Source: Mercurialis annua (taxonomy: Eukaryota > Streptophyta > Magnoliopsida > Malpighiales > Euphorbiaceae). Taken from it: DNA of 64,000 nt. This document shows, one piece after another, positions 11,801-25,048 of the stretch. The stretch spans positions 1,956,001 to 2,020,000 of the forward strand of contig NC_065573.1 in the NCBI RefSeq assembly GCF_937616625.2. Reading direction: 5' to 3'. The position numbers were made by a program, and so were the translations under genes. The first letter of the stretch is position 1. Each line of letters opens with the position of its first letter. Below the pieces are notes generated by a model. That model did not search any database. It saw only the letters and a list, made by a program, of their open reading frames with translations, and was not told where the DNA came from.

Positions 11801-14602
11801 TTAAGCTAAACGTTTACAAATGTTACGAAACAAATCCAAACGTTTCACCTTTTTAGCAATTTAAGCCAAACGTTTACAAACGTTACGAAACAAATCCAAG
11901 CTTTTCACCTTTTTAGCATTATAAGCCAAATGTTATCAATCATTACGAAAAAAATCCAAATGTTTCACCTTTTCAGCGATTGAAGCCAAACGTTTACAAA
12001 CGTTACGAAACAAAGCCAAATGTTTCATCTTTTTAGCGATTTAAGCCAAACATTTACAAACATTACGAAACAAATCCAAACATTTCAAATAGCAATTTAA
12101 GCCAAACGGTTACAAACATTACGAAACAAATCTAAACGTTTCCCCATTTTAGCGAATTAAGCCAAACGTTTAAAACGTTACGAAAAGAATCCAAACCTTT
12201 TCCCATTTTAGCAATTTAAGCAAAACGTTTACAAACGTTACGAAACAAATCCAAACGTTTCCCCTTATTAGCAAATTAAGCCAAACGTTTACAAACATTA
12301 CAAACAAATCCAATCGTTTCACCTTTTTAGCATTTTAAGCCAAACGTTTACAAACGTTAGGAAACAAATCCAAGTGTTTCACCTTTTTAGCAATTGAAGC
12401 CAAACCTTTATAAACGTTACAAAACAAATACAAACGTTTAACCTTTTTAGTAATTTAAGCCAAACGTTTACAAACCTTACGAGACAAATCCAAATATTTC
12501 ACCTTTTTAGTGATTTAAGCCAAACGTTTATAAATTTTTAGTCATTGAAGCCAAATGTTACGAAACAAATCCAAACGTTTCCCCCTTTTTAGCAATTTAA
12601 GCCAAACGTTTATAAAGGTTACGAAACAAATCCAAACGTTTCGCCTTTTTAACGATATAAGCCAAACGTTTACAAATGATAAGAAACAAAACCAAACATT
12701 ACGAAACAAATCCAAACGTTTCACATTTTTAGCGATTTAAGCCAAATGTTTACAAACTTTACGGAACAAAACCAAACGTTTTATATTTTTAGCGACTTAA
12801 CTCAAACGTTTACAAACGTTACGAAACAAATCCAAGATTTTCACCTTTTTAGCGATTTAAGCCAAACGTTTACAAAAGTTACGAAACATATCCAAGCGTT
12901 TCACCTTTTTAGCAATTTAAGCCAAACGTTTACAAACGTTACAAAACAAATCCAAACGTTTCACCTTTTTAGCGATTTAAGCCAAACGTTTACAAACGTT
13001 AGTAAACAAAACCAAACGCTTAACCTTTTTAGCGATTTAAGCCAAATCTTTAAAACGTTTCGAAATAAATCCAAACGTTTACAAACATTATAGAACAAAA
13101 ACAAACGATTCCCATTTTTAGCAATTTAACCAAACGTTACAAAACAAATCTAAATGTTTCATATTTTTAGCAATTGAAGCCAAACGTTTACAAACGTTAC
13201 AAAACAAATCCAAATGTTTGCCCATTTTAGCGATTTAAGCCAAACGTTTATAATTGTTACAAAAAAACCAAACGTTTACAAAAGTTACAAAACAAATCCA
13301 AATGTTTCACATTTTTAGCAATTTAAGCCAAACTTTTACAAACGTTACGAAACAAAGCCAAACGTTTACAAACTTTATGAAACAAATCCAAGCGTTTCAC
13401 CTTTTTAGCAATTTAAGCCAAACGTTTACAAACGCTATGAAACAAATCCAAGCGTTTTCCCATTTTAGCAATTTAAGCCAAACGTTTAAAACGTTACGAA
13501 AAGAATCCAAACGTTTTCCCTTTTTAGCAGTTTAAGCTAAACGTTTACAAACGTTTCGAAACAAATCCAAACGTTTCCCCTTTTTAGCAATTTAAGCCAA
13601 ACGTTTACAACCATTACGAATAAAATCCAAGTGTTTCACCTTTTTAGCATTTTAAGCCAAACGTTTGCAAACGTTTGGAAACAAATCCAAGCGTTTCACC
13701 TATTTAGCAATTTAAGCCAAATGTTTACAAACATTACGAAACAAATCCAAACGTTTAACCTTTCTATCGATTGAAGCCAAATGTTTACAAACATTACGAA
13801 ACAAAACCAAACGTTTACTGACGTTACGAAACAAATCCAAGTGTTTCACCTTTTTAGCAATTTAAGCCAAACGTTTACAAACGTTACGAAACAAATCCAA
13901 ACGTTTCACCTTTTTAGTGATTTAAGCCAAACGTTTAAAAAATATTAGTGAGTGAAGCCAAACGTTTACAAATGTTATGAAAGAAATCCAAACTTTCGCC
14001 TTTTAGCAATTTAAGACAAACGTTACGAAACAAATCCAAACGTTTCCCCATTTTAGCGATTTAAGCCAACCGTTTACAAACGATACGAAACAAATCCAAA
14101 CATTTCATCTTTTTAGCTATTTAAGCCAAATGTTTACAACTGTTATGAAACAAATCAAAAAGTTTCCCCATTTTAGCGATTTAAGTCAAACGTTTACAAA
14201 CTTTACGAAATAAATTCAAACGTTTCACCCTTTTAACGATTTAAGCCAAACGTTTACAAACATTAAGAAACAAATCCAAACGTTTTAAACGTTATGAAAC
14301 AAATCCAAACGTTTCACATTTTTAGTGATTTAAGCCAAACGTTTTCAAACGTTACGGAACGAAACCAAACGTTTCAAATTTTTAGCGATTTAAGCCAAAT
14401 GTTTACAAACATTACGAAACAAATCCAAGCGTTTCACCTTTTTAGGGATTTAAGCCAAACGTTTACAAAAGTTACGAAACAAATCCAAGCATTTCATCTT
14501 TTTAGCAATTTAAGCCAGACGTTTATAAATGTTACGAAACAAATCCAAACGTTTCACCTATTTAGCGATTTAAGCAAAACATTTACAAACGTCATGAAAC
14601 AA
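8861..14602 (+). repeat. 60-bp satellite array, block A
   Basis: Head-to-tail monomers of 60 bp. The consensus has two 30-bp halves, one starting AAACGTTTACAAACGTTACG and one starting AAACGTTTCACCTTTTTAGC. Divergence between copies is moderate, with many single substitutions and occasional half-unit gains or losses. Because 60 is a multiple of 3 and several frames lack stops, the array produces many repetitive ORFs on both strands (for example 12746-13093 and 14294-14638). These have no start context, no conservation beyond the DNA repeat and no other sign of coding. The block ends at the LINE target site. Confidence 0.95.
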
Positions 14603-14750
14603 GAGCTTAAGATGGAGGCAGGAGTCGCATGTAATTAAGAAGGAGCTTCCATTGCATATACTCTAAATATATTCTAAAGTACAAAAAAATTATAAAAACA
14701 TTTTTGAACCGGCTGGTTCAATTTCAAAAAAAAAACCTAGCGCCAGCTCG

Positions 14751-16265
14751 ATGGTGGCTACCGCCATTCACCCCTCTCCGTCCAGTTTTCCGATTCCAAC
14801 AGCCGGTCATCTTCAACAACAGCGAGGGATACATCAATCTGATGTGATTTACTTTGCAAACTATCCTAATAATTGGTTATACGATGACATTGAAAAAGCT
14901 TTCGCCAAGCTGAACATTCATGGAAGGGTTACTCTTGCAAGGAGAAGAAATCGGGCTAACATGAGATTTGGTTTCCTTCGTATTTATGCTGAACAGAATT
15001 ATGTGTTTGTGTTACGTAAATTGAATACCATATTTGTTGGTCCATGCAGAATTAGGGCTTTTCCTGCTAGGTTTCAAAACCCTAAGCCTCCTGCTATAAC
15101 CAAACGTGAACCTGTGTCAACTGTGAAACCTAAAAGTGTTTCCCATGTTTTCAAGGAATCAATCAGAGACAGCAGGTCTTATTCTGAAGTTGCAGCAATC
15201 AATCTGATAGTCTACAATACTAAGAACTCAGCACAGTTGATTAATCGATCTTTATCTCTGATTGTTTCAGTCCCTAACATTCAGAATCTACCCCATATCA
15301 ATAGCTATTTAAAGGATATTGAAGTACCTTTTGAATCCTTATCCTTTTTAGGAGGTGCTCGTGTGTTGATTTTCTTTCATAATGAAGAGTATCTTATTCG
15401 ATTCAAAAGGGATTTCGCTAGCATGAATGCTTTTTTTGATTCTTACATTCATTGTGAGGATTTTTTCATCTCCAAAGAACACTATACATGGATTGATATT
15501 GTTGGAGTGCCTTTGATTGCTTGGACTAAGGACTTCTTTTTACAGCTGGGAAATAGTTTTGGTAGATCGATCTCTGTTCATCCCATGGTTCTTTCGAGAG
15601 AGCGTTTGGATTCGGGTTCAGTGCTTATTTCAACTTCTAGCACCCATATCAATTGTAACCTGCCTGTTTTGATTAATGGTGTAGAATTTAGCATTCATGT
15701 TTGTGAATCATCTGTTCCTATTTTGATCTCAAACAGTCTTCATAACTCGGATTCTTCGTCAGAATCAGCTTCTATCTCAGAATCAGAATCCCTAAGTGTG
15801 CATAGGGATAGTCTTGATGATCATGTAGAGGAGCATGAGCAGGGCGGTAAGCAGGATGATGTTTACCCAATAGATAAAGCATATAACGAAACAGAAATTC
15901 CGGAAGTGTCTCTTATTCCATCTGCCCAGTTGAAGGAACCGTTTACAACTCCAGATATGACAAACATTACTATCAGACGTAAGAAGAAACTTCTTGACAA
16001 TAAAGGGAGCTTGATTTCAGTAACTCAAAAGTCGGGGCACAGTAACTCATCAACAGATGTAATTATAAACAACAGGAATAAACAGATTTCAGCGGAAAGG
16101 CGTAGGAAATCCACTGCAGAAAATCCTTCACTTCAGGAGAAAAATGAAGCGCAGAAAACCTGGGATATTGGAGTACAGTTGGGTCTGTTTGATAAGGATC
16201 ATGAGGGTGAAATTATTGAACTTCTTTCTCAAGGGATTGCTAAGGAGCAACAGAATCACTCTTAA
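14751..16265 (+). CDS. LINE ORF1 protein (RRM-type RNA-binding), intact
   Basis: 504 codons without interruption. Residues about 31-80 form an RNA recognition motif: VIYFANY resembles the RNP2 strand and MRFGFLRI the RNP1 strand, with basic ARRRNRAN before it. Residues about 140-330 resemble the globular DUF4283-like segment common in plant L1 ORF1 proteins and in gag-like plant proteins. The C-terminal third is acidic and serine-rich, then basic (RRKKK, RRRKS), consistent with nucleic-acid binding. I saw no CCHC knuckle. The start chosen is the first ATG after the leader; it precedes the RRM by about 30 residues. ORF2 starts 33 bases after the stop. In the family this protein coats the LINE RNA. 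The RRM is homologous to the ORF1 fragment at 47755-48339. Confidence 0.85.
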   Translation: MVATAIHPSPSSFPIPTAGHLQQQRGIHQSDVIYFANYPNNWLYDDIEKAFAKLNIHGRVTLARRRNRANMRFGFLRIYAEQNYVFVLRKLNTIFVGPCRIRAFPARFQNPKPPAITKREPVSTVKPKSVSHVFKESIRDSRSYSEVAAINLIVYNTKNSAQLINRSLSLIVSVPNIQNLPHINSYLKDIEVPFESLSFLGGARVLIFFHNEEYLIRFKRDFASMNAFFDSYIHCEDFFISKEHYTWIDIVGVPLIAWTKDFFLQLGNSFGRSISVHPMVLSRERLDSGSVLISTSSTHINCNLPVLINGVEFSIHVCESSVPILISNSLHNSDSSSESASISESESLSVHRDSLDDHVEEHEQGGKQDDVYPIDKAYNETEIPEVSLIPSAQLKEPFTTPDMTNITIRRKKKLLDNKGSLISVTQKSGHSNSSTDVIINNRNKQISAERRRKSTAENPSLQEKNEAQKTWDIGVQLGLFDKDHEGEIIELLSQGIAKEQQNHS

Positions 16266-16297
16266 GGTGATTTTCTATCAAGGTTAATTGTATTTTT

Positions 16298-19200
16298 ATG
16301 TCTTATACATTTAATTTTGTATCGTGGAATTGCCGTGGAGGTATATCTCAGTTTCGAAAACAACGTTCTATTTGTTCTTTTGTCGCTTCACATAATCTTT
16401 CAATTATGGGTTTGGTGGAAACAAAGAAAGAGGATATTGATGATTTTACAATTCGTAGACTTTGGCCGAATTTGGATTTTGATTATTGTTATTCTAGCTC
16501 AGTGGGTGCTTCGGGAGGCCTACTTTGTGTTTGGAATTCTAGTTTGATTTCTCCGACTCGAATCAACAAGAATGATAGATGGATTTCTTTGGATTTTAAT
16601 TGGTTTTCTAAATCAATTCGGTTCATATTGCTTTACGCTCCTAATTGTCCTAATGAAAGGGCTGTTATATGGATGGATCTCCAGCAGGAAATAGATTGTG
16701 AGGGTTTATGCTTCCTTTCAGGCGACTTTAATGAGATTTTGAGTCCTAATGAGAGATTGAATTGCACTACTTTCTCTACTTCCATGATTGCTTTTGCTGA
16801 GTTTATTAATATGGCGGGGTTGTTGGAGGTTCCATTACAAGGCCGTTTTTTCACTTGGCAAAATAGAATTTCCAAATCAAAGATCGATCGATGTTTCGTC
16901 TCTCCGTTGGTTTTTAGTACTTGGCAAGATTTACACTTGAACGCTTTATCAAGATCATTCTCAGACCATGTTCCTATTTTGTTTTCTTCGTCAGGAAAAA
17001 TTGATTGGGGCCCTCGTCCTTTTAGGTCAATAAATGCTTGGTGGGATCATCCGAAATTTTTAGATTTTGTTATTTCTGCTTGGCATTCTATATCTACTTC
17101 TAATCAAAATTGTTCATTAGTTTTTAAACTTCGTGATCTCAGGAAAACAGTTAAGGACTGGAATACGAGTGTTTTTGGTGATCTGAATTCCAAGGCTGCT
17201 TCTATTCAGCTTAATATTGAGAAAATTGAATCTGCTTCTGATTCAAGACAGCTTACAGCGGATGAGTCTCATTCATTGGGTGTTCTTCATTCGGATTTAT
17301 TTGCTGTCACAAAACAATAAGAATCATTATGGCTACAGAAGGCGAGACTGAACTGGAATCTCTTAGGTGATAAGAACACTTCGTTCTTTCATTTAGCTGC
17401 CAACATTCATGCTAAAAACAACTTGATTTCTGAAATTTGGGTGGATGATAATCGGTATTACAGACCTGCAGAAATCAGACTTAACATCTGTAACTATTTT
17501 TGTTCTTTTTATAAGAAGAGCACGCAGATTAATTTCAGCCTTCAGACTTTCAGTTTTAGAACGCTTCCTTGGGAGTCAGGCCTTTCTTTGACAGCAACTT
17601 TTGACGAGAGGAGGAAGTGTATAATGCTCTTAAGAGTTGCGATCCTAACAAAGCACCGGGACCAGACGGATTCAACATGTTCTTCTACTCTAAATCTTGG
17701 CAGTTTGTAAAGCAAGATGTTATGAACATTTTTCACGAATTCAGCATTACAGGAAGATTTCCGAAAGGATTAAATACGGCATTTTTGGTTTTGATTCCTA
17801 AAATTAAAGGAGCTAGTAACATTAAAGATTTTCGTCCGATAAGTCTTATTAATGGTATTTAAAAGCTTCTTTCAAAGGTTTTATCTAACAGATTAGCTCC
17901 GCTTCTTCCTCGTGTAATTTCGGATAACCAGTTCGGTTTCATCAAGGGGCGTAGTATACATGAATGCCACTCTATTGCTTCTGAAATTATCCATTTATCG
18001 TCAAGGCGTAAAGAGAAAATTCTTCTTCTCAAATTAGACTTCCAAAAGGCTTTTGATAGCGTCTCATGGTCGTTTATTTTGACTGTTCTTAAGCAAATGC
18101 AATTCAGCAATACTTTGGTTGATTGGATATCCTGTCTTTTAAATACATCACAGCTTTCGGTTCTCGTTAATGGGAGCCCCTCTGATAGATTTTTCATGGA
18201 ACGTGGTGTTAGGCAAGGTGACCCTCTTTCCCCGATGTTGTTCGTCATCGCAGCTGAGGGATTTAAAATTATGATGGACAAAGCAAAGGAGTTGGGTCTT
18301 ATTGAAGGTATTTCTATCCAAGATTATCATGAATCTTTATCTTTACTGCAGTTCGCAGACGATACTCTGCTTTTTATTCCGTATAATTTGGAAATGGTGA
18401 GAAATTTGTTACGTATCCTTCGTTGTTTTGAGCTTGTTTCTGGACTTCGTATCAACTTCCAAAAGAGTTCGATTATTGGGCTGAATGTCTCAGATAATGA
18501 TCTAAATGCAGCTGCGATGATATTGAATTGCAAAACTGAGAAGTTGCCTTTTGACTACTTGGGAATGCCTTTGTCTAATAAGCCACTGAAGATTGCTCAC
18601 TTAGCTCCTCTAAGACAGAACTTTTGTAATCGTTTCGCTCAATGGAAAGGTAATCTCCTTTCTCCAGCGGGTCGTTTGGTTATGATTAAATCAGTCCTTG
18701 CAAGTTTACCTGTTTATACAATGTGCAATTTTGCTATTCCTTCGGGTGTTATTGCTTCTTTGGAAAAATTCATGCGATCATTTCTTTGGTCTAGCTCTTC
18801 TTCGGGTAGGGGATTGTGAAAAGTTGATTGGGGAACAGTTTGTCTACCTATCCGTTATGGGGGTTTAAACATTCCATCGCTCTGAGCTAAAAATCAAAGC
18901 TTATTGTTGAAATGGGTTTGGAGGTTGATTTCTTGCGATAAGAATTCTTTGTGGTATTTAGTGGTTCGAGAGAGTTCTAATCTTAGTTCGTGGCATGTTT
19001 TGTCTAATACAAACCAAGCTAACTTATCGTCAATGTGGCGTGGGATTCGCAAGATTTGCGTTAACAATACGGATATTTGGAACCTGTTTTGTGGTAATAT
19101 TCATTTTAATGTGGGGAATGGAGAAATGATTAAATTTTGGAAGGATTTATGGATTAAGGATCAGCTTATCCCTTTATACATTTCTCATGCTCAGTTGTTT

Positions 19201-19968
19201 ATTCTTTCCATGAACAAAGAGGCCTGCCTGCGGGATGTAGCTGATGTAAATGGAGTAATCTCGTCGTTCACTTGGAAGAGGAGGCTTAGAATTGGAGAGG
19301 CTGATAGTTGGGAAATTGTTTGCGGGTCTTTTAGTCGGATTTACCTTCATCAGAACAAGTTAGATTTTGTAAGATGGAGTAACAAAGATGTCAGCTTCAG
19401 TCCCGCAAGTTTCTGCAGATTATTAAGCAACAATTCAGCTTTTGACAGCAGCTTCTTGTCCGGTCTTTGGAAGCAGAAAATTCCACCAAGATTTCAGTTC
19501 TTCATTTGGCTCTTACATAAGGAGCGGATTGCTTCAAAATGGCACCTGTTCCAGCGTGGTGTATTAACTGTAGATCAGCAATTTTGTGCAAATTGCAGTG
19601 AGAAGGAGACGGGAATTCATATAGTTTTGCACTGTAATAATGCTTGGGTTTTTTGGTGTAATCTTCTTGGTCGCATTCAGATTACAGGTTGGTCGGCACC
19701 TTCGGATATCGAAAGTTTCTACTTTGAATGGATTTCTCTAGCAAAAGTTCAATACAGGAAATTATAGGGTACGATTTGGTTCTTTAGTGTTTGGGAACTT
19801 TGGAAAGCGAGGAATCAAAAAGTTTTCAAAGAGACGACGTCGGACTACAGAGACTTAGTTTTTCTTTGTGTTTCCAAGGGTGTGATTCACTATAAATATC
19901 ACAATCCTTCTTTTCCGTACAGTGGTAATGATGTTTTTAGGAGCCTTGATTTCATTTTCCGGTCTTAA
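16298..19968 (+). pseudogene. LINE ORF2 (endonuclease, reverse transcriptase, zf-RVT), broken
   Basis: The 5' part is an APE-type endonuclease: WNCRG, VETK, GDFNEIL, KIDRC and SDHVPI are all present in order (16320-16990). The reverse transcriptase follows: NKAPGPDGF near 17640, QGDPLSP near 18215, and the catalytic FADD at 18352-18363. A zinc-binding zf-RVT-like segment (CANC...H...HC) lies near 19590-19640, and the frame ends at TAA 19966-19968. The reading frame is broken by stops at 17318, 17860, 18817, 18883 and 19765 and by one frameshift near 17600-17612. The family role is nicking of target DNA and reverse transcription at the nick. This copy is inactive, although the endonuclease part remains open to 17317. 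Confidence 0.92.
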
Positions 19969-20052
19969 TCTAACCGATTTTCTTGTAGCCCTGTTTTTTG
20001 CCTGCCGCACTTTGCGGCAGTGCTAATATATTTATCATTTAACAAAAAAAAA

Positions 20053-23000
20053 GTCATGAAACAAAACCAAACGTTTAACCTTTTTAGCGATTTAAGCAAA
20101 ATATTTAAAACGTTACGAAATAAATCCGATCGTTTACAAACATTACGGAACAAAAACAAACGTTTCACATTTTTAGTAATTTAAGCCAAACTTTTACAAA
20201 CGTTAAAAAACAAATACAAAAATTTCACCTTTTTAGCGATTGAAGCCAAATGTTTACCAACGTTATGAAACAAATCCAAACGTTTCCCCATTTTAACGAT
20301 TTAAGCCAAACGTTTATAAACGTTACATAACAAAACAAAACATTTACAAATGTTATGAAACAAATCTAAATGTTTCCCCATTTTAACGATTTAAGCCAAA
20401 CGTTTATAAACGTTACATAACAAAACAAAACGTTTACAAACGTTACGAAACAAATCCAAACGTTTAAAAATGTTATGAAACAAATCCAAACCTTTCCCCG
20501 TATTAGCGATTAAGCTAAACGTGGACAAACGTTACAAAACAAATCCAAACGTTTCCCCTTTTTAGCGATTTAAGCCAAACGTTTACAAAAGTTTAAAAAC
20601 GTTACAAAACAAATCCAAATGTTTACAAACATTACAGAACAAAAACAAACTTTTCACATTGTTAGCAATTTAAGCCAAACGTTTACAAACGTTACGAAAC
20701 AGATCCAAACGTACCTTTTTAGCGATTGAAGCCAAACAGTTACAAACGTTACGAAACAAATCCAAACGTTTCCCAATTTTAGCAATTTAAGCCAAATGTT
20801 TAAAAACGTTACGAAACAAAACCAAACAATTACAAATGTCACAAAATAAATCCAAATGTTTACAAACGTTACGAAACAAATCCAAGCGTTTCACCTTTTT
20901 AGCGATATAAGCCAAACGTTTACAAAAGTTACGAAACAAATCAAATCGTTTCACCTTTTTAGCAATTTAAGCCAGACGTTTACAAATGTTACGAAACAAA
21001 TCCAAACGTTTCACCTTTTTAGCGATTTAAGCAAAACATTTACAAACATTACGAAACAAAACAAAACGTTTAACCTTTTAGCAATTTAAGCCAAATATTT
21101 AAAACGTTACGAAATAAATCCAAACGTTTACAAACATTACTGAACAAAAACAAACGTTTCACATTTTTAGTAATTTAAGATAAACTTTAACAAACGTTAA
21201 AAAACAAATCCAAATATTTCACCTTTTTAGCCATTGAAGCCAAACGTTTACAAACGTTACGAAACAAATCCAAATGTTTTCCCATTTTAGCGATTTAAGC
21301 CAAACGTTTATAAACGTTTCGAAATAAAACCAAACGTTTACAAACGTTATGAAACAAATCCAAACTTTTTCCCATTTTAGCAATTTAAGCTAAATGTTAA
21401 CAAACGTTACGAAGCAAATCCAAACGTTTACAAACATTACAGAACAAAAACAAACTTTTAACATACGTTTACAAACGTTATGAAACAAATCCAAACTTTT
21501 TCTGATTTTAGCAATTTAAGCTAAATGTTTACAAACGTTACGAAACAAATCCAAACGTTTACAAACATTACGAAACAAATCCAAATGTTTCACCTTTTTC
21601 ACGATTGAAGCCCATAGTTTACAAACGTTAAGAAACAAATCCAAACGTTTCCCAATTTTAGCGATTTAAGCCAAATGTTTATAAATGTTACGAAACAAAA
21701 CCGAACGTTTACAAACTTTACGAAATAAATCCAAACATTTCACCTTTTTAGCGATTTAAGGCAAACATTTACAAACGTTATGAAACAAATCCAAAAGTTT
21801 ATCCATTTTACCGATTTAAGCCAAATGTTTACAAACATTAAGAAACAAAACCAAACGTTTCCTATTTTTAGCGATTTAAGCCAAACGTTTACGAACGTTA
21901 TGGAACAAAACCAAACGTTTTGCATTTTTAGCGATTTAAGCCAAACGTTTACAAACGTTACGAAGCAAATCCAAGCGTTTCACCTTATTAGCGATTTAAG
22001 CCAAACGTTTACAAACGTTATGGAACAAAACCAAACGTTTCTCTTTTTTACCGATTTAAGCCAAACGTTTACAAACGTTACGAATTAAATCCAAGCGTTT
22101 CACCTTTTTAGCGATTTAAGCCAGACGTTTAATAAGGTTACGAAACAAATCAAAGCGTTTCACCTTTTTAGCAATTTAAGCCAAACTTTTACAAACGTTA
22201 CAAAACAAATCCAAACGTTTAACCTTTTTAGCGATATAAGCCAAATCCTTAAAAACGTTACGAAATAAATCCAAACGTTTACAAACATTACAGAACAAAA
22301 ACAAATGTTTTCCATTTTTAGCAATTTAAGCCAAACGTTTACAAACGTCACGAAACAAATCCAAACGTTTCGCCTTTTTAGCTATTGAAGCCAAACGTTT
22401 ACAAATGTTACGAAACAAATCCAAAGGTTTCCCCATTTTAGCGATTTAAACCAAATGTTTATAAACGTTACGAAACGAAACCAAACGATTACAAATGTTA
22501 CGAAACAAATCCAAATGTTTACAAATGTTACGAAACAAATCCATATGTTTCCCCATTTTAGCGATTTAAGCCAAACGTTTACAAACATTACAAAACAAAT
22601 CCAAACGTTTCATCTTTTTAGCGATTCAAGCCAAACGTGTACAAACGTTACGAAACATATCCAAACGTTTCCCCATTTTAGCGATTTAAGCCAAACGTTT
22701 ACAAATGTTACGAAACAAATCTAAACGTTTCTCCTTTTTGCGATTGAAGCCAAACGTTTACAAACATTACGAAACAAATCCAAACGTTTCACCTTTTTAG
22801 CAATTTAAGCCAAACATTTACAAACGATAGGAAACAAATCCAAAGCGTTTCACTTTTTTAGCAATCTTAACCAAACGATTACAAACGTTAAGAAACAAAT
22901 CCAAACATTTCACCTTTTTAGCGATTTATGTCAAATGTTTACAAACGTTATGACACAAATCCAAGTGTTTCCCCATTTTAATGATTTAAGCCAAACGTTT

Positions 23001-25048
23001 AAAACGTTACGAAACAAATCCAAACGTTTAACCTTTTGAGCAATTGAAACCAAACGTTTACAAATGTTACGAAACAAATCCAAATGTTTCCACTTTTTAG
23101 CGATTTAGGCCGAACATTTACAAACGTTACGAAACAAAACTAAATGTTTAACCTTTTAAGCTATTTATGCCGAACGTTTACAAACGTTACGAAATAAAAC
23201 CAAACGTTTCTGCTTTTTAGCGATTGAAGCCGAACGTTTACAAACGTTACAAAAAAAATCCAAATGTTTCACCTTTTTAGCAATTTATACCAAATGTTTA
23301 CAAACGCTATGAAACAAATCCAAGCGTTTTACATTTTTAGCAATTTAAACGAAACGCTTAAAAACGTTACAAAACAAAACGAAATGTTTCACCGTTTTAG
23401 CGATTTAAGCCAAACGTTTACAAACGTTACAAAACAAATCCAAACGTTTCACGTTTTTAGCAATATAAGCCAAACGTTTACAAACGTTACGAAACAAAAC
23501 CAAATGTTTCACCTTTTTAGCGACTTATGCCAAATGTTTACAAACGTTACGAAACAAATCCAAACGTTTACAAACATTACAGAACAAAAACAAACTTTTC
23601 ACATTTTTAGCAATATAAGCCAAACGTTTACAAACGTTACCAAACAAAACCAAACGTTTCACCTTTTTAGCGATTGAAGCCAAACAGTTAGAAACGTTAA
23701 GAAACAAATCCAAACGTTTTCCAATTTTGGCAATTTAAGCCAAATGTTTATAAACGTTACGAAACGAAACCAAACGATTACAAATGTTACGAAACAAATC
23801 CAAATGTTTACAAACATAACGAAACAAATCCAAATGTTTCCCCATTTTAGCGATTTAAGCCAAACGTTTACAAACGTTACAAAACAAATCCAAACGTTTC
23901 ATCTTTTTAGCGATTCAAGCCAAACGTGTACAAACGTTACGAAACATATCCAAACGTTTCCCCATTTTAGCGATTTAAGCCAAACGTTTACAAATGTTAC
24001 GAAACAAATATAAATGTGTCCCCTTTTTTGCGATTGAAGCCAAACGTTTACAAATATTACGAAACAAATCCAAACGTTTCACCTTTTTAGCGATTTAAGC
24101 CAAACGTTTCCAAACGATAGGAAACAAATCCAAGCGTTTCACTTTTTTAGAAATCTTAACCAAACGATTACAAACGTTAAGTAACAAATCCAAACGTTTC
24201 ACCTTTTTAACGATTTATGTCAAATGTTTACAAACGTTATGAAACAAATCCAAATGTTTCCCCATTTTAGCGATTTAAGCCAAACGTTTAAAATGTTACG
24301 AAACAAATCCAAACGTTTAACCTTTTGAGCGATTGAAACCAAACAATTACAAATGTTACGAAACAAATCCAAACGTTTCCACTTTTTAGCGATTTAGGCA
24401 GAACATTTACAAACGTTACGAAACAAAACCAAACGTTTAACCTTTTAAGCTATTTATGCCGAATATTTACAAACATTACAAAACAAAACCAAACGTTTCC
24501 CTTTTTTAGCGATTTAAGCAGAACGTTTACAAACGTTACAAAACAAATCCAAATGTTTCACCGTTTTAGCGATTTATGTCAAATGTTTACTAACGCTACG
24601 AAACAAATCCAAGCGTTTCACCTTTTTAGCAATTTAAACGAAACGCTTACAAACGTTACGAAACAAAACCAAATGTTTCACCTTTTTAGCGATTTAAGCC
24701 AAACGTTTACAAACGTTAGAATACAAATCCAAACGTTTCACAGTTTTAGCAATATAAGCCAAACATTTACAAACGTTACGAAACAAATCCAAACGTTTTA
24801 CCTTTTTAGCAATTTAAATCCAAACGTTTCACCTCTTTAGTGATTTAAGCTAAAAGTTAACAAACATTACGAAATAAATCCAAACGTTTCACCTTTTTAG
24901 CGAATTAAGCCAAACGTTTCACCTTTTTAGCGATTTATGCCAAACGTTTACAAACGTTACGAAACAAATCCAAATGTTTAACCTTTTAGCGATTTAAGCC
25001 AAACGCTTACAAACGTTACAAAACTAACCCAAACGTTTAAATAGTTAC
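20053..25048 (+). repeat. 60-bp satellite array, block B
   Basis: The same monomer and orientation as block A, resuming after the LINE. The left part (20053-21700) has more half-unit variants where the AAACGTTTACAAACG half is repeated without its partner. The right part holds the ~1.29-kb higher-order duplication. The block ends at GTTAC 25044-25048, the target duplication of the Tat element. Repetitive ORFs here (such as 22455-22724, 23264-23677 and 23744-24013) are satellite artefacts. Confidence 0.95.
22455..25040 (+). repeat. Higher-order duplication inside the satellite, unit about 1289 bp
   Basis: Diagnostic variant monomers recur 1289 bases apart: ACGAAACGAAACCAAACGATT at 22470 and 23760, the CCAAACGTGTACAAACG variant at 22630 and 23920, and a GCGATTTAGGC variant near 23100 and 24390. 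A third, longer copy continues across the Tat insertion into block C (44061-45630). Confidence 0.85.

Larger units (their letters stand above)
14603..20052 (+). mobile_element. Full-length L1-type LINE, 5450 bp
   Basis: A 12-bp duplication GTCATGAAACAA flanks the element (14591-14602 and 20053-20064), cut from a satellite monomer. It contains a short 5' leader, ORF1, ORF2 and a 3' end with a short A-rich tail (9 A after AAC). This is the organisation of plant L1 elements inserted by target-primed reverse transcription. The copy looks full length at the 5' end because ORF1 is preceded by a 148-bp leader. ORF1 is open but ORF2 is broken in six places, so this copy cannot move unaided. Confidence 0.93.

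Noticed and set aside
8813..14638. Many repetitive ORFs (NVTKQIQTFHLFSDLSQTF-type) as a repeat-protein gene family
   Set aside because: They appear in several frames and on both strands and follow the 60-bp DNA period exactly; no regular start, no domain, no codon bias visible.
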